Source: Enterobacter cloacae complex sp. R_G8 (GTDB lineage Bacteria > Pseudomonadota > Gammaproteobacteria > Enterobacterales > Enterobacteriaceae). From it: a stretch of DNA of 64,000 bases. The stretch is taken from contig NZ_CP102246.1 in the NCBI RefSeq assembly GCF_024599795.1, positions 4,650,001 through 4,714,000 of the forward strand. The letters are read 5' to 3'. A model generated the notes under the pieces. The model was not told where the DNA came from. It did not search any database and saw only the letters and a list, made by a program, of their open reading frames with translations. The position numbers and the translations under genes are program-made. This document shows, in pieces, positions 1 to 12,822 of the stretch. Numbering within the stretch: the stretch's first letter is position 1; every line of letters starts with the position of its first letter.

Positions 1-204
1 CACTTTTAATGGCCGGGTAAGAGCTACCCCAGAGCAGACAGCAGAGTGTAGCGCAGGCGTAGGCTACATTGCGACGGGCAAAGACGGGCGTAGACAGAGC
101 GGTTTCCATGGCAAATCTCAAAGATAAAATTGCGTTTCATTTTATTATCAGAGAATGCGTCAGGAATAGCTACCATACAAGATGTAAAGTGACGTTCAGC
201 AGGC
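1..204. other. Intergenic or flanking sequence, no gene recognised
   Basis: No open frame here has a convincing ribosome binding site or recognisable protein. The only sizeable frame (minus strand, about 24-227) starts inside the rplI terminator, so I do not call it. The gene that would follow rplI lies outside the window. Confidence 0.5.
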
Positions 205-245
205 TTTAAAAAGCAAAACGCCGGCACAAGGCCGGCGCTTTGACG
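205..245 (-). terminator. Rho-independent terminator after rplI
   Basis: On the minus strand a GC stem (CGCCGGC at 219-225 pairing with GCCGGCG at 231-237, 5-nt loop) is followed by a T-rich run. It lies about 25 bp after the rplI stop and should end the rpsF-priB-rpsR-rplI transcript. Confidence 0.85.
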
Positions 246-261
246 CGAGCAGAGTAAAAAA

Positions 262-723
<462 letters not shown>

Positions 724-752
724 TTAAAGTCGTATTAATGGACCGTGCCCGA

Positions 753-1299
<547 letters not shown>

Positions 1300-1305
1300 C
1301 AGAAA

Positions 1306-1790
<485 letters not shown>

Positions 1791-1800
1791 TTGACGCGTC

Positions 1801-1829
1801 ATAATACTTGCGCGCCCCTGGAAACTCAA
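1801..1829 (-). promoter_or_regulatory. Promoter of the rpsF operon
   Basis: On the minus strand a -35 element TTGAGT (1824-1829) and a -10 element TATTAT (1801-1806) are separated by exactly 17 bp, followed by a GC-containing discriminator and the rpsF leader. A good sigma-70 match in the expected place. Confidence 0.75.
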
Positions 1830-2044
1830 GCTGATTGCACAAATAATTCGCACAAACCGCAAAGCTGGTCTAAGTGGGTGATTTAAAATTAATCGCATCA
1901 GGAAGCGTTGTTTTTTTGAACAACTGCATCAGAAATGGTCACGCATCCTCGCCGGATAAGTGATTACACTTTAATCAGAGACCATTTAAACACCGAAGGA
2001 GAGCAATCAACCGTCTCACAGCACGCAGTCGTGGAGCGCATATC

Positions 2045-2320
2045 ATGAAAAAAATCGCAATTGCCGTAATGGCTGCGCTTTTGCTCAGTGCAAACGCGAT
2101 GGCAGCCATCAAGATAGACAGCCGACAGGCCAGAAACATGGATGATGTGCAGAGCTTAGGCGTAATTTACATCAATCATAATTTCGCCACAGAGAGCGAA
2201 GCAGATCAGGCTCTTAATAAAGAAACCGATGCTCAGGGGGCAAATTACTATCACGTCATACTGATGCGTGAGCCCGGCAGCAACGGCAATATGCACGCCA
2301 GTGCAGATATTTACCGATAA
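2045..2320 (+). CDS. yjfY: YjfY-like small secreted protein (DUF1471/YhcN family)
   Basis: Encodes 91 residues: a typical signal peptide (MKKIAIAVMAALLLSANAMA) followed by a DUF1471 domain with the family ending of roughly YYHVILMREPG to SADIYR. DUF1471 proteins (YhcN, BhsA, McbA, YjfY, YjfN, BsmA) are small periplasmic or surface proteins linked to stress and biofilm phenotypes. The biochemical role of YjfY is not known. It sits between rpsF and ulaF as in E. coli, transcribed towards ulaF, and is followed by a terminator. Two further DUF1471 proteins lie on the far side of the ula genes in this window. Confidence 0.9.
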   Translation: MKKIAIAVMAALLLSANAMAAIKIDSRQARNMDDVQSLGVIYINHNFATESEADQALNKETDAQGANYYHVILMREPGSNGNMHASADIYR

Positions 2321-2377
2321 CCTTTTAACGCTAGCACCAGGAAAGCCAACAAAGAGAACATAGCCATAGTTTGACTT

Positions 2378-2404
2378 GCCCCCTGCCCGGGGGCTTTTTT
2401 TTTG
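2378..2404 (+). terminator. Rho-independent terminator between yjfY and ulaF
   Basis: Stem GCCCCC (2378-2383) pairs with GGGGGC (2389-2394) over a 5-nt loop, followed by ten T residues on the plus strand. It ends yjfY and separates it from the converging ulaF. Confidence 0.9.
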
Positions 2405-2412
2405 GTTCTGAC

Positions 2413-3099
2413 TCACTTCTGCCCGTAATAAGCATTAGGCCCATGCTTGCGCATGAAGTGTTTGTTCATCAGGTAATCATCAATGCCCTGAAGCTGTGGG
2501 TTGATGTCGCAAGCAATCCACGCCATACGAGCCACCTCCTCCATGACTACCGCGTTATGGACAGCGTCATGCGCATCTTTACCCCAGGCGAACGGACCGT
2601 GCTGATAGACCACAATGCCCGGCGTGTGCAGCGGTTCGCTCTCACCCAGCGTTTCGATAATGACCTTACCCGTGTTGAGCTCGTACTCGCCTTCCACTTC
2701 TGTCTGCGTGAGTGCCCGCGTGCAGGGAATGTCACCAAAGAAGTAGTCCGCATGCGTGGTTCCCAGAGCCGGAATTGCCCGCCCCGCCTGTGCCCAGGCT
2801 GTGGCATGCGTAGAGTGCGTATGCACTACGCCGCCAAGAGAAGGGTAACGCCGGTAGAGCGCCAGATGGGTGGCTGTATCTGAAGAAGGGCGCCATTTGC
2901 CGTCGACAACGTTACCCTCAAGATCAACCACCACCATATCGTCAGGGCTCATGGCGTCATATGCCACGCCGCTGGGCTTAATCACCACGAGCCCCTGCTC
3001 ACGGTCGATGGCGCTGACGTTTCCCCAGGTGAAGGTCACCAGTCCATAGCGCGGAAGATCCATATTAGCGTCAAAGACCTGCTGCTTAAGGTTACGCAT
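2413..3099 (-). CDS. ulaF: L-ribulose-5-phosphate 4-epimerase UlaF
   Basis: Encodes 228 residues of the class II aldolase/epimerase family (AraD-like). It converts L-ribulose 5-phosphate to D-xylulose 5-phosphate, the last step of anaerobic L-ascorbate breakdown. Visible motifs are the [12 protein letters not shown] start of the fold, the zinc-binding [14 protein letters not shown] segment, and a later histidine in [13 protein letters not shown] chose the ATG at 3099, giving [12 protein letters not shown] and the E. coli length, rather than a longer upstream frame. The start overlaps the ulaE stop by 8 nt, so translation is probably coupled. Confidence 0.95.
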   Translation of the reverse strand: MRNLKQQVFDANMDLPRYGLVTFTWGNVSAIDREQGLVVIKPSGVAYDAMSPDDMVVVDLEGNVVDGKWRPSSDTATHLALYRRYPSLGGVVHTHSTHATAWAQAGRAIPALGTTHADYFFGDIPCTRALTQTEVEGEYELNTGKVIIETLGESEPLHTPGIVVYQHGPFAWGKDAHDAVHNAVVMEEVARMAWIACDINPQLQGIDDYLMNKHFMRKHGPNAYYGQK

Positions 3100-3952
3100 G
3101 TTCAGCCTCCAGTAAGCCGGCCCGTGCCATACGTTCCCGTACCCAGTCGCGAGCGTTAGCCACTTCACCTGCCGGGTCATCTGACGTTTCGCTCCACATC
3201 TCAATCAGGTAAGGTCCGCAATACCCCGCCTGTTTGAGCGTCTGGAAGCACCGTTCGAAATCCACCACCCCGGTGCCGAACGGAACGTTTTTGAATACCC
3301 CAGGACGCGTATCTTTGACATGAACCGCGACGATATGGCCCATCCCCGCCAGCAGTTCCATTTGTACGTCGTTATCCCACGCCGACAGGTTGCCGATATC
3401 AGGATAGAGCTGGAACCACGGATTGTTCAGGTAATGCGCATAGCCCAGCGCCTTGCTGATCGAGTTCATTAACGGATAGTCCATGATCTCCATCGCCAGC
3501 GTCACCTGCGCGCGGCTAGCCATCTCAACGCTCTCTTTCAGGCCGTCACGAAAACGACGACGCGTTTCGTCATTGGCTTCCTGATAGTAAACGTCATACC
3601 CGGCAAGCTGTATCACGCGAATACCCACATCCTGCGCAAAACGAATGGCTTTACGCATGATCTCCAGCCCCTGCGCGCGCACCGTATCATCTTCACTGCC
3701 AAGCGGAAAACGACGGTGGGCACTAAGGCACATGGACGGCACGCGCACGCCCGTTTCGGCGACCGCACTCACCAGCGCCAGACGCTGCTCCTGGCTCCAG
3801 TCGAGGCGAGAAAGACGTTCATCGGTCTCATCCACGGACATTTCGACAAAATCGAAGCCCAACTGTTTCGCCAGTTTCAGCCGCTCCAGCCAGCACTCCC
3901 CCGCGGGGAGTGCCTTTTCATAAATGCCAAGCGGGACCTGTTTAGACAACAT
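3092..3952 (-). CDS. ulaE: L-xylulose-5-phosphate 3-epimerase UlaE
   Basis: Encodes 286 residues with the xylose-isomerase-like TIM barrel fold. It interconverts L-xylulose 5-phosphate and L-ribulose 5-phosphate in the ascorbate pathway. Motifs include [10 protein letters not shown] near the N-terminus, [22 protein letters not shown] and VHVKDTRPG, which carry the acidic and histidine metal ligands of the family. It is two residues longer than I recall for E. coli UlaE, at the C-terminus. It lies between ulaD and ulaF in the operon. Confidence 0.95.
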   Translation of the reverse strand: MLSKQVPLGIYEKALPAGECWLERLKLAKQLGFDFVEMSVDETDERLSRLDWSQEQRLALVSAVAETGVRVPSMCLSAHRRFPLGSEDDTVRAQGLEIMRKAIRFAQDVGIRVIQLAGYDVYYQEANDETRRRFRDGLKESVEMASRAQVTLAMEIMDYPLMNSISKALGYAHYLNNPWFQLYPDIGNLSAWDNDVQMELLAGMGHIVAVHVKDTRPGVFKNVPFGTGVVDFERCFQTLKQAGYCGPYLIEMWSETSDDPAGEVANARDWVRERMARAGLLEAEHA

Positions 3953-3961
3953 ACCCGCTCC

Positions 3962-4612
3962 TTAGCCCCAAAGCTGAGCGATTGAACGTTTGAACTGACG
4001 TGCCGCTTCCACCGGAGACGCGGCATCACGAATGCTGCGACCCGCGATAAAGACGTGAATAGGGATACCTTTAAACAGCGGCAGATCTTCCAGCGCCAGG
4101 CCACCGGTAACGGTCACTTTAAAGCCCATGTCAGCAAGACGTTTAATGGCGCTGATATCTGCGTCTCCCCACGCCACGCCGGCGGCCTGCGCATCACGGC
4201 TGCGGTGATAAACGACCTGCTGAATGCCAGCATCGCGCCACGCCTGGGCCTGTTCCCAGGTCCAGAAACCGGTCAGTTCAATCTGCACATCGCCGTTGAA
4301 CTCTTTCGCCACATCCAGCGCACCTTTCGCAGTGTTGATATCTGCACAGCAGATCACGGTGACCCAGTCGGCATTAGCTTCAAAACACATGCGGGAGAGA
4401 ATTTTGCCTGCATCGGCAATCTTGGCATCGGCCAGCACGATTTTATGCGGGTAGAGCGCTTTCAGATCGCGAACGGCGCGCACGCCTTCACCTACGCACA
4501 GAATGGTGCCAACTTCGATAATATCCACCTCTTCCGCAATCAAGCGGGTGGTTTCATACGCATCGGACAGAGTCTGGTTATCCAGCGCGACCTGCAACAT
4601 TGGTAATGACAT
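3962..4612 (-). CDS. ulaD: 3-keto-L-gulonate-6-phosphate decarboxylase UlaD
   Basis: Encodes 216 residues of the orotidine-monophosphate-decarboxylase superfamily. It decarboxylates 3-keto-L-gulonate 6-phosphate to L-xylulose 5-phosphate using magnesium. The phosphate-binding and catalytic segments [24 protein letters not shown] and [11 protein letters not shown] are visible. The ATG at 4612 ([12 protein letters not shown]) follows an AAGGA ribosome binding site and gives exactly the E. coli length; an in-frame start further upstream lacks such support. It is the fourth gene of ulaABCDEF. Confidence 0.96.
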   Translation of the reverse strand: MSLPMLQVALDNQTLSDAYETTRLIAEEVDIIEVGTILCVGEGVRAVRDLKALYPHKIVLADAKIADAGKILSRMCFEANADWVTVICCADINTAKGALDVAKEFNGDVQIELTGFWTWEQAQAWRDAGIQQVVYHRSRDAQAAGVAWGDADISAIKRLADMGFKVTVTGGLALEDLPLFKGIPIHVFIAGRSIRDAASPVEAARQFKRSIAQLWG

Positions 4613-4625
4613 TTTCAATTCCTTC

Positions 4626-5093
4626 TTAAACTGCCGCCGCTGTGGCGTTATCAATTAAATCCAGCACTTCCTGCTCGGTGCGGCAGGCGCGTAAACGATC
4701 AAAATTCGCTTCGTCATCAAACAGGTTAACGATCTGCATGATGCCAACCTCCTGATGGGTATTGGCATCGACGGCCGCCATGGTGATCAGGATGTCGACC
4801 GGGTCGTTATCTTCATGGTTAAACACCAAAGGCGTTTTCAGCGTTACCAGCGCGAAGCCGGTTTTCTTCACGCCCTCTTCCGGGCGGCCGTGCGGCATCG
4901 CTAGTCCTGGCGCAATCACAAAATAAGGACCATGCTGCGCCACACCATCAAGAATGGCCTGGTAATAACGCGGCTCGACAACATCGGCCTTAACCAGCAG
5001 ATCCACGCTCAGCTTCACCGCCTCCTGCCAGGTGCTGGCCTCGGCCTGTAAAAGGATGGAGTTATTCTCAGCCAGCGAATCACGTAGTTTCAT
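4626..5093 (-). CDS. ulaC: Ascorbate PTS enzyme IIA UlaC
   Basis: Encodes 155 residues of the PTS EIIA family related to the mannitol and fructose types. The phosphorylated histidine is in the motif [13 protein letters not shown] (His68). It takes phosphate from HPr and passes it to UlaB during uptake of L-ascorbate as L-ascorbate 6-phosphate. It lies between ulaB and ulaD with short gaps on both sides. Length and motif match the family, and no damage is seen. Confidence 0.95.
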   Translation of the reverse strand: MKLRDSLAENNSILLQAEASTWQEAVKLSVDLLVKADVVEPRYYQAILDGVAQHGPYFVIAPGLAMPHGRPEEGVKKTGFALVTLKTPLVFNHEDNDPVDILITMAAVDANTHQEVGIMQIVNLFDDEANFDRLRACRTEQEVLDLIDNATAAAV

Positions 5094-5102
5094 GTGGCGT
5101 CC

Positions 5103-5408
5103 TTACTTCACATCTTGCGGGAAGTGCGCTTTGATCACTTCCAGCAGTTTTGGGCCGAAATCCGCAGGGGAGAGCATATTGCGTACCCCCACGACATACT
5201 TGTTGCCAGAAACGCTAATTTCACCGGCGATATGGGTAGACGCGATGATGATATCGGCGCCGTTCAGTTCACTTTTGTATTCACCCACCGCGCAGCTGTT
5301 CACCGTGTGGTCAATGTTTGACTGGGTTAAAAACTGGTCCACTTTCATCTTCATGATCATGGAGCTACCTTGCCCATTGCCACACACAGCCAGGATACGT
5401 ACGGTCAT
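5103..5408 (-). CDS. ulaB: Ascorbate PTS enzyme IIB UlaB
   Basis: Encodes 101 residues with the EIIB P-loop at the N-terminus, [17 protein letters not shown], whose Cys9 is the phosphorylated residue. It relays phosphate from UlaC to the substrate carried by UlaA. It is the second gene of the ula operon and matches the usual length of about 101 residues. No anomalies. Confidence 0.95.
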   Translation of the reverse strand: MTVRILAVCGNGQGSSMIMKMKVDQFLTQSNIDHTVNSCAVGEYKSELNGADIIIASTHIAGEISVSGNKYVVGVRNMLSPADFGPKLLEVIKAHFPQDVK

Positions 5409-5420
5409 AATCGAAACTCC

Positions 5421-7179
<1,759 letters not shown>

Positions 7180-8244
7180 ATGAGTAAAGTGAACACCATC
7201 ACCCGTGAATCATGGATTCTGAGCACCTTCCCGGAATGGGGCAGCTGGCTGAATGAAGAGATTGAGCAGGAACAGGTTGCTCCTGGTACGTTTGCAATGT
7301 GGTGGCTGGGTTGCACCGGCATCTGGCTGAAATCCGAGGGTGGCGCCAATATTTGCGTTGATTTCTGGTGCGGTACCGGCAAACAGAGCCACGGCAATCC
7401 GCTAATGAAAAAAGGTCATCAGATGCAGCGCATGGCAGGTGTAGAAAAATTGCAGCCGAACCTGCGTACCACGCCGTTTGTTCTTGATCCTTTTGCCATT
7501 CGCCAGATCGACGCCGTCCTTTCCACCCACGATCATAATGATCACATCGATGTAAACGTGGCGGCAGCGGTGATGCAAAACTGTGCGGACGACGTGCCGT
7601 TTATCGGGCCGCAGACCTGCGTGGATCTCTGGATTGGCTGGGGCGTGCCGAAAGAGCGCTGCATCGTCATGAAACCAGGCGACGTGGTGAAAATTAAAGA
7701 CATTGAAATCCACGCGCTGGACGCCTTTGACCGCACCGCGCTGATCACCCTGCCCGCTGACCAGAAAGCCGCTGGCGTCCTGCCAGACGGCATGGATGAG
7801 CGAGCAGTAAACTATCTGTTTAAAACCCCTGGCGGTTCCCTGTACCACAGCGGTGATTCTCACTACTCCAACTACTATGCGAAGCATGGTAACGAGCATC
7901 AGATTGACGTGGCGCTGGGCTCCTACGGCGAGAACCCGCGCGGCATTACCGACAAAATGACCAGCGCCGATATGCTGCGCATGGCGGAAGCACTGAACAC
8001 CAAAGTGGTGATTCCTTTCCACCACGATATCTGGTCAAACTTCCAGGCCGATCCGCAGGAAATCCGCGTATTGTGGGAGATGAAAAAAGACCGTCTGAAG
8101 TATGGCTTCAAGCCATTTATCTGGCAGGTAGGCGGTAAGTTCACCTGGCCGCTGGACAAAGACAATCTCGAGTATCACTACCCACGCGGTTTCGATGATT
8201 GCTTCACCATTGAGCCAGACCTGCCGTTCAAGTCATTCCTCTGA
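7180..8244 (+). CDS. ulaG: L-ascorbate-6-phosphate lactonase UlaG
   Basis: Encodes 354 residues of the metallo-beta-lactamase superfamily. It opens L-ascorbate 6-phosphate to 3-keto-L-gulonate 6-phosphate, the first intracellular step after PTS uptake. The metal-binding signature [10 protein letters not shown] (HxHxDH) is near residues 116-125, with further ligands in YHSGDSHYS and VIPFHHDIW. The ATG at 7180 has an upstream AGGAG and yields exactly the E. coli length. It is transcribed away from ulaA and followed by ulaR on the same strand. Confidence 0.96.
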   Translation: MSKVNTITRESWILSTFPEWGSWLNEEIEQEQVAPGTFAMWWLGCTGIWLKSEGGANICVDFWCGTGKQSHGNPLMKKGHQMQRMAGVEKLQPNLRTTPFVLDPFAIRQIDAVLSTHDHNDHIDVNVAAAVMQNCADDVPFIGPQTCVDLWIGWGVPKERCIVMKPGDVVKIKDIEIHALDAFDRTALITLPADQKAAGVLPDGMDERAVNYLFKTPGGSLYHSGDSHYSNYYAKHGNEHQIDVALGSYGENPRGITDKMTSADMLRMAEALNTKVVIPFHHDIWSNFQADPQEIRVLWEMKKDRLKYGFKPFIWQVGGKFTWPLDKDNLEYHYPRGFDDCFTIEPDLPFKSFL

Positions 8245-8256
8245 TTGTGAAACCCC

Positions 8257-8289
8257 ATCGCCAGACCTTGCGTCTGGCGATTTCATATT
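8257..8289 (+). terminator. Hairpin between ulaG and ulaR
   Basis: A perfect 10-bp stem, ATCGCCAGAC (8257-8266) with GTCTGGCGAT (8272-8281), is followed by a moderately T-rich stretch. It could terminate ulaG or attenuate read-through into ulaR. Confidence 0.65.
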
Positions 8290-8354
8290 TATTTTAGTAA
8301 TTTCACGCTATTTCAAATATCATCTTTTCAAATCAATTCTTATCGGAATAGCTC

Positions 8355-9110
8355 ATGACGGAAGCGCAACGGCATCAAATATTACTGGAACTCTTGGCGC
8401 AAACAGGGTTTATCACCGTCGAGAAAGTGATCGAACGTTTAGGGATTTCCCCCGCGACGGCGCGACGAGACATCAATAAGCTGGATGAGAGCGGTAAGCT
8501 GAAAAAAGTCCGTAACGGCGCGGAAGCCATCAGCCAGCAGCGCCCTCGCTGGACACCGATGAACATCCATCAGGCGCAAAACCACGATGAAAAAGTGCGC
8601 ATTGCCAGAGCCGCATCGCAGCTGGTCAACCCGGGTGAGAGCGTGGTGATCAACTGTGGCTCCACGGCATTTCTGCTGGGCCGCGAGATGTGCGGTAAAC
8701 CGGTGCAAATCATCACCAACTATCTGCCACTGGCTAACTATCTCATCGATCAGGAACATGAAAGCGTGGTGATCATGGGCGGCCAGTATAATAAGAGCCA
8801 GTCCATTACCCTCAGCCCGCAGGACAGTGAAAACAGCCTCTATGCGGGGCACTGGATGTTTACCAGCGGCAAAGGCCTGACCGCGGATGGGCTCTACAAA
8901 ACCGACATGTTAACTGCGATGGCTGAGCAAAATATGCTTAACGTCGTGGGCAAGCTCGTCGTACTGGTCGACAGCAGCAAAGTCGGCGAGCGTGCAGGGA
9001 TGTTGTTCAGCCGCGCCGAGCAGATTGACATGGTGATCACCGGCAAACATGCCAATCCAGAGATCCTCCAGAAGCTGGAAGATCAGGGCGTCAAAATTCT
9101 GCGCGTTTAA
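8355..9110 (+). CDS. ulaR: HTH-type ascorbate regulon repressor UlaR
   Basis: Encodes 251 residues of the DeoR family. An N-terminal helix-turn-helix ([20 protein letters not shown]) is followed by a sugar-phosphate-sensing domain. In E. coli UlaR represses ulaG and ulaABCDEF and is released by L-ascorbate 6-phosphate. It lies downstream of ulaG on the same strand, as in E. coli. Its 3' end overlaps the convergent yjfP stop by 4 bp. Length matches the family and no defect is seen. Confidence 0.95.
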   Translation: MTEAQRHQILLELLAQTGFITVEKVIERLGISPATARRDINKLDESGKLKKVRNGAEAISQQRPRWTPMNIHQAQNHDEKVRIARAASQLVNPGESVVINCGSTAFLLGREMCGKPVQIITNYLPLANYLIDQEHESVVIMGGQYNKSQSITLSPQDSENSLYAGHWMFTSGKGLTADGLYKTDMLTAMAEQNMLNVVGKLVVLVDSSKVGERAGMLFSRAEQIDMVITGKHANPEILQKLEDQGVKILRV

Positions 9111-9829
9111 AGATGCTGGCGGAAAAAATCCACCGTCGCGTCCAGCGCCGCTGGCGTGATACGGTGGCGAACCCCCACTTCCCACAGGCAGGTCAGGTTG
9201 CCGTCCAGCCCTTCGCGCTGTAGTGCCTGCTGGAGACGGAAGGTTTCGCCAGGGGGCACCACATCATCCGCGTCACCATGCCACAACAGCAACGGGCGAT
9301 CGGCCAGACGCGGTAACGCCCGGGTCACTTCCCATTCGGCCAGCAACGCGTCAATCTCCGTCGCGTCTTGCGGTGGAAACAGCGTTTTTGACAATGACGT
9401 AAAATAGCCCGAGCCCATCAGGCACGCCACAGAGGTCACCTCAGGGTGACGGGCCATGATCCCGAGCGCCGTCATTCCCCCCATCGATGCGCCGGCCACC
9501 GCCAGCCGTTGATCCGCCACCAGCCCCGCCTGGTAAAGCGCATCGCGCAGCCCGGCAAATTCGCTCAGGCTACCGTGTAAAATCTGCCAGAACTGCCCCA
9601 GTCGCACCTGTTCATCACCGGTAAAACGTGCACCGTGATCGGGCGCATCCGGCATCACTACCCGAAAACCGGCCTGCGCCAGCGCCACCGCAAAGTAGCT
9701 GTAAACCAGCTTTGATGAGGTAAAGCCATGATAAAAAACCACAACAGGCAGCGGTTGCGCATGTTTCCCCGCAGGGATAGCGTGTAATATTTCATGATTG
9801 CCGAGGCGGCGAGTTTCAATTTCAATCAT
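9107..9829 (-). CDS. yjfP: YjfP-like alpha/beta-hydrolase esterase
   Basis: Encodes 240 residues of the alpha/beta-hydrolase fold. The nucleophile elbow is GASMGG (in [16 protein letters not shown]), an upstream oxyanion segment is [11 protein letters not shown], and the likely acid and histidine lie in [13 protein letters not shown] and the C-terminal GVRHRITP. E. coli YjfP is an esterase active on short acyl esters; its physiological substrate is uncertain. It converges on ulaR and diverges from bsmA, the same arrangement as in E. coli. Confidence 0.9.
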   Translation of the reverse strand: MIEIETRRLGNHEILHAIPAGKHAQPLPVVVFYHGFTSSKLVYSYFAVALAQAGFRVVMPDAPDHGARFTGDEQVRLGQFWQILHGSLSEFAGLRDALYQAGLVADQRLAVAGASMGGMTALGIMARHPEVTSVACLMGSGYFTSLSKTLFPPQDATEIDALLAEWEVTRALPRLADRPLLLWHGDADDVVPPGETFRLQQALQREGLDGNLTCLWEVGVRHRITPAALDATVDFFRQHL

Positions 9830-9987
9830 TGTCGACCCTGTGCTGATGAATGATTCATAATGTTGAGAACTGGATTACGCTTTCACGATATTTTCATTCG
9901 AAATATACGTACCAGATAACACTTCGGGAACATTCCCCCAAAACTAAATTCGCAGACAACTACACTATGGCTATCAGGAAACGAGAT

Positions 9988-10296
9988 ATGGTTATGCGCA
10001 GGTTTGCTACTTTATTGTTGCTGTTTCTGCTCAGTGGCTGTAGTGCGCTACAGGGGACACCGCAACCCGCTCCCCCGGTCGCCGATCATCCGCAGGAGAT
10101 TCGTCGTAATCAGACGGAAGGATTACAACGAATGGGTACCGTCTCCGCGCTGGTTCGCGGATCCCCGGATGACGCAGAGGAGTCAATAAAGGCGCAAGCT
10201 GCCGCCGCTAAAGCAGATTATTACGTCATCATTATGATCGATGAAACCATCATTACGGGCCAGTGGTACTCACAGGCTATTTTGTACCGTAAATAA
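9988..10296 (+). CDS. bsmA: Biofilm/peroxide-stress lipoprotein BsmA
   Basis: Encodes 102 residues: a lipoprotein signal with lipobox LLSGC (Cys18) followed by a DUF1471 domain ending SQAILYRK. In E. coli BsmA (YjfO) is reported to affect biofilm formation and resistance to peroxide and acid stress. The ATG at 9988 follows an AGGAAACGAG ribosome binding site; the ATG at 9994 is an alternative that also leaves the lipobox intact. It is followed by yjfN, another DUF1471 protein. Confidence 0.9.
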   Translation: MVMRRFATLLLLFLLSGCSALQGTPQPAPPVADHPQEIRRNQTEGLQRMGTVSALVRGSPDDAEESIKAQAAAAKADYYVIIMIDETIITGQWYSQAILYRK

Positions 10297-10444
10297 CGAT
10301 CTTCATTTGAACGACATTTACACTGCTTTGCGTCCATAGACATTTTCCTGTCCACAATAAACTCCATGCCCGCGACAATGGAAGTGAGTTTATTTGCGAA
10401 GGAGTGCCCGGCGGATACCGGAGAAATGTGAAATGGAGCTGACA

Positions 10445-10720
10445 ATGAAACGAACTCTTGCTTTGACCTCTCTGTTGCTCTCGGCAGGCCTTGTGAGCAC
10501 GACTGCACAGTCAGCAGAATTCGCCAGTGCTGATTGCGTCACTGGCCTTAATGAAATTGGCCAGATCTCCGTCAATAACATTTCGGGGAGCCCGCAAGAT
10601 GTTGAACGTGTCGTGGCATTAAAAGCCGATGAACAGGGCGCTTCCTGGTATCGCATTGTACAGATGCAGGAAGATAACCGTAGCGATCATTGGCGCGTAC
10701 AAGCTATTCTCTATGTCTAA
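10445..10720 (+). CDS. yjfN: YjfN-like DUF1471 periplasmic protein
   Basis: Encodes 91 residues with a cleavable signal peptide (MKRTLALTSLLLSAGLVSTT, cleavage near AQSA) and a DUF1471 domain. E. coli YjfN is reported to stimulate the periplasmic protease DegP through its hydrophobic C-terminal residue. This protein also ends in a hydrophobic residue (ILYV), so the same role is plausible but is inference. The ATG at 10445 gives exactly the expected length. A terminator follows. Confidence 0.88.
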   Translation: MKRTLALTSLLLSAGLVSTTAQSAEFASADCVTGLNEIGQISVNNISGSPQDVERVVALKADEQGASWYRIVQMQEDNRSDHWRVQAILYV

Positions 10721-10731
10721 TTATCTCCGAT

Positions 10732-10766
10732 AAAAGCCACTTATTTTTAGTGGCTTTTCGTTTTTG
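10732..10766 (+). terminator. Rho-independent terminator after yjfN
   Basis: Stem AAAAGCCACT (10732-10741) pairs with AGTGGCTTTT (10749-10758) and is followed by CGTTTTTG. It separates yjfN from the chemoreceptor gene. Confidence 0.85.
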
Positions 10767-10832
10767 CAAATTTTTTATCTCCCTTCAAAGCCATAAAAAA
10801 CAATTTGATAACATTTTGTTACATTTTTTAAG

Positions 10833-10859
10833 TAAATGTTAGCTCTGCCCTGCCGTTGA
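10833..10859 (+). promoter_or_regulatory. Sigma-28 (FliA) type flagellar class III promoter
   Basis: TAAATGTT (10833-10840), an 11-bp spacer and GCCGTTGA (10852-10859) match the FliA consensus TAAAGTTT-N11-GCCGATAA at 6 of 8 positions in each element, with exact spacing. It sits 31 bp upstream of the chemoreceptor start. FliA dependence is predicted, not shown. Confidence 0.72.
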
Positions 10860-10890
10860 AAAGCCATACCTTTTCAATAATGAGCAATTT

Positions 10891-12822
10891 ATGATCACCT
10901 TTTTTCGCCGTGCGGGTCTGGGCGCAAAGCTATCGCTTCTTACCGGTGTGAGTGTCGCCACGCTGTTTTTGCTTTTCACTTTTCTGCTCAGCCATAAAGC
11001 CAGCCAGCAGCTTGAAGCCCTTGCGGTAGAAGACCTGCATAACCAGTCCACCGGTATGGTTGATATGGTACAGATGTTTAACACCAGTCTGAGCGAAGAG
11101 GTCGAGAGCTATACCCGGCTGTTCACTACCTTTTTACCGCAGCCTTTGAGCGTCGACAGCAGTCAACTCCAGACCATTAACGGGCTTAGCGTGCCCCTTC
11201 TGAAAGGGGGAGAAACGGGCCTGCATGAAAACAATGCCCTTTCTGACGATTTCCTCAAGCGTACAGGGGCAATCTCGACCCTGTTTGTACGTAGCGGTAA
11301 TGATTTTGTCCGTGTCGCCACCTCCCTGCGCAAAGAGAATGGCGATCGGGCAATGGGTACCGTTCTGGACACTGCCAGCCCGGCCTATGCGGCCGTCACT
11401 AAAGGCGAGGTCTATCGCGGTCTGGCGCTGCTGTTCGGCAAGCGCTATATCACCCAGTATCAGCCGTTCAAAAACGCAGAAGGCCAGGTCATTGGGATCA
11501 TTTTTGTTGGTGTGGACCTCACTCACTCCTGGAACGTAATGCGCGAAAAAATCCTCAATCGCCGTTTAGGTGACAGCGGACACTTCTTCGTGCTGGATCG
11601 CAGCAACGGCAAAACGCGCGGACAGTTCCTGTTCCACACGAGCAGAGAAGGCCAGTTGCCTGAGTGGGACAGCGCCACCCAGCAGCAGTTGCTGAGCAAT
11701 ACCCCGGGTACGCTGGAACGCGTAAGTGAGGACGGTCGTATCGTGAAAATGGCCTACACGCCGCTGCCGGGCTGGAACTGGACCATTGTGGGGGAAGTGG
11801 ATAAATCGGTCCTGCTCTCAAGCGTCACCACGATGCGGGATCGCTTCCTGCTGGCAGGCGTGGCGCTGTCAGTCCTGTTTGCCGCGCTGTTTGTCATCAT
11901 CATTCGTCGCATGCTGACGCGCCCGCTGCGTAACGTCATTCACCTTGCCCGGCAGTATGCTGCGGGCGATTTGCGTGCCAGCCTGGCCGTTACCCGTCAG
12001 GACGAGGTTGGCCAGCTTATCGACGCCATCAACGGGATCGGCGGCGGTCTGGAAAAAATTGTCCTGCAGGTACGCGAGGCCGCAGGCGAGATCCATCTGG
12101 GGACCAACGCCCTGGCCTCTGATACCGGTGAGATCTCAGAGCAGATCAACAAACAGGCCAGCAGCGTTGAAGAGACCTCTGCGAGTATGGAACAACTCGC
12201 CGCAACCGTGCAGCAAAACGCGGCCAATATGGAACAGACGCAGCAGCTGGTGGGGGAAACCTCACGCGTGGTGCATCAGGGGGGCGAGACGGTGACGAAC
12301 GCAGTCTCCACCATGGATGCTATTCGCGACGCCTCAAAGCGCATCGAGGACATCACGCGCGTGATTGAGTCGATTGCTTTCCAGACCAATATTCTGGCGC
12401 TTAATGCGGCAGTTGAAGCTGCACGCGCCGGCGAACACGGAAAAGGGTTTGCTGTAGTCGCGCAGGAAGTGCGCGCCCTGGCGGCACGCAGCGCTAACGC
12501 CGTGAAAGAGATTGAGCAGTTAATTGGCGACACGCTGAACAAGGTGAGTGAAGGCCATGCGCTCTCAGAGCAGACGCGTCTGGCGATGGATTCCATCATC
12601 GCGCACATCGATAACATCAACCAACTGGTGACCGGGATCAACCATGCATCCCGCGAACAGTCGGCGGGGATCCGTCAGGTGAATCTGGCCATGACCCATA
12701 TTGGTGAAGCCTCCCACATCAACGCCGATCGCGTCTCGCGCAGCGAGCAAACGGCACAATCGCTGCGCGAGAAAGGGTCGCACCTGACCCAGCTGGTGAG
12801 CCTGTTCCAGCTTAAAAACTAG
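10891..12822 (+). CDS. Methyl-accepting chemotaxis protein with Cache-type sensor
   Basis: Encodes 643 residues. Order: TM1 (about 13-33), a large periplasmic region of about 280 residues resembling a Cache_3-Cache_2 fusion, TM2 (about 318-338), HAMP (about 340-395) and a long cytoplasmic signalling coiled coil. The conserved hairpin tip is present ([19 protein letters not shown] and [15 protein letters not shown]). The ligand is unknown. It lacks the C-terminal NWETF-type pentapeptide that tethers CheR and CheB in Tar and Tsr, so it may rely on other receptors for adaptation. E. coli has no receptor at this locus. A sigma-28-type promoter upstream fits co-expression with the flagellar regulon. 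It converges on aidB with a 3-nt overlap. Confidence 0.93.
   Translation: MITFFRRAGLGAKLSLLTGVSVATLFLLFTFLLSHKASQQLEALAVEDLHNQSTGMVDMVQMFNTSLSEEVESYTRLFTTFLPQPLSVDSSQLQTINGLSVPLLKGGETGLHENNALSDDFLKRTGAISTLFVRSGNDFVRVATSLRKENGDRAMGTVLDTASPAYAAVTKGEVYRGLALLFGKRYITQYQPFKNAEGQVIGIIFVGVDLTHSWNVMREKILNRRLGDSGHFFVLDRSNGKTRGQFLFHTSREGQLPEWDSATQQQLLSNTPGTLERVSEDGRIVKMAYTPLPGWNWTIVGEVDKSVLLSSVTTMRDRFLLAGVALSVLFAALFVIIIRRMLTRPLRNVIHLARQYAAGDLRASLAVTRQDEVGQLIDAINGIGGGLEKIVLQVREAAGEIHLGTNALASDTGEISEQINKQASSVEETSASMEQLAATVQQNAANMEQTQQLVGETSRVVHQGGETVTNAVSTMDAIRDASKRIEDITRVIESIAFQTNILALNAAVEAARAGEHGKGFAVVAQEVRALAARSANAVKEIEQLIGDTLNKVSEGHALSEQTRLAMDSIIAHIDNINQLVTGINHASREQSAGIRQVNLAMTHIGEASHINADRVSRSEQTAQSLREKGSHLTQLVSLFQLKN

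Noticed and set aside
24..227. 67-codon frame on the minus strand at the left edge
   Set aside because: It starts inside the rplI terminator, has no ribosome binding site and resembles no known protein.
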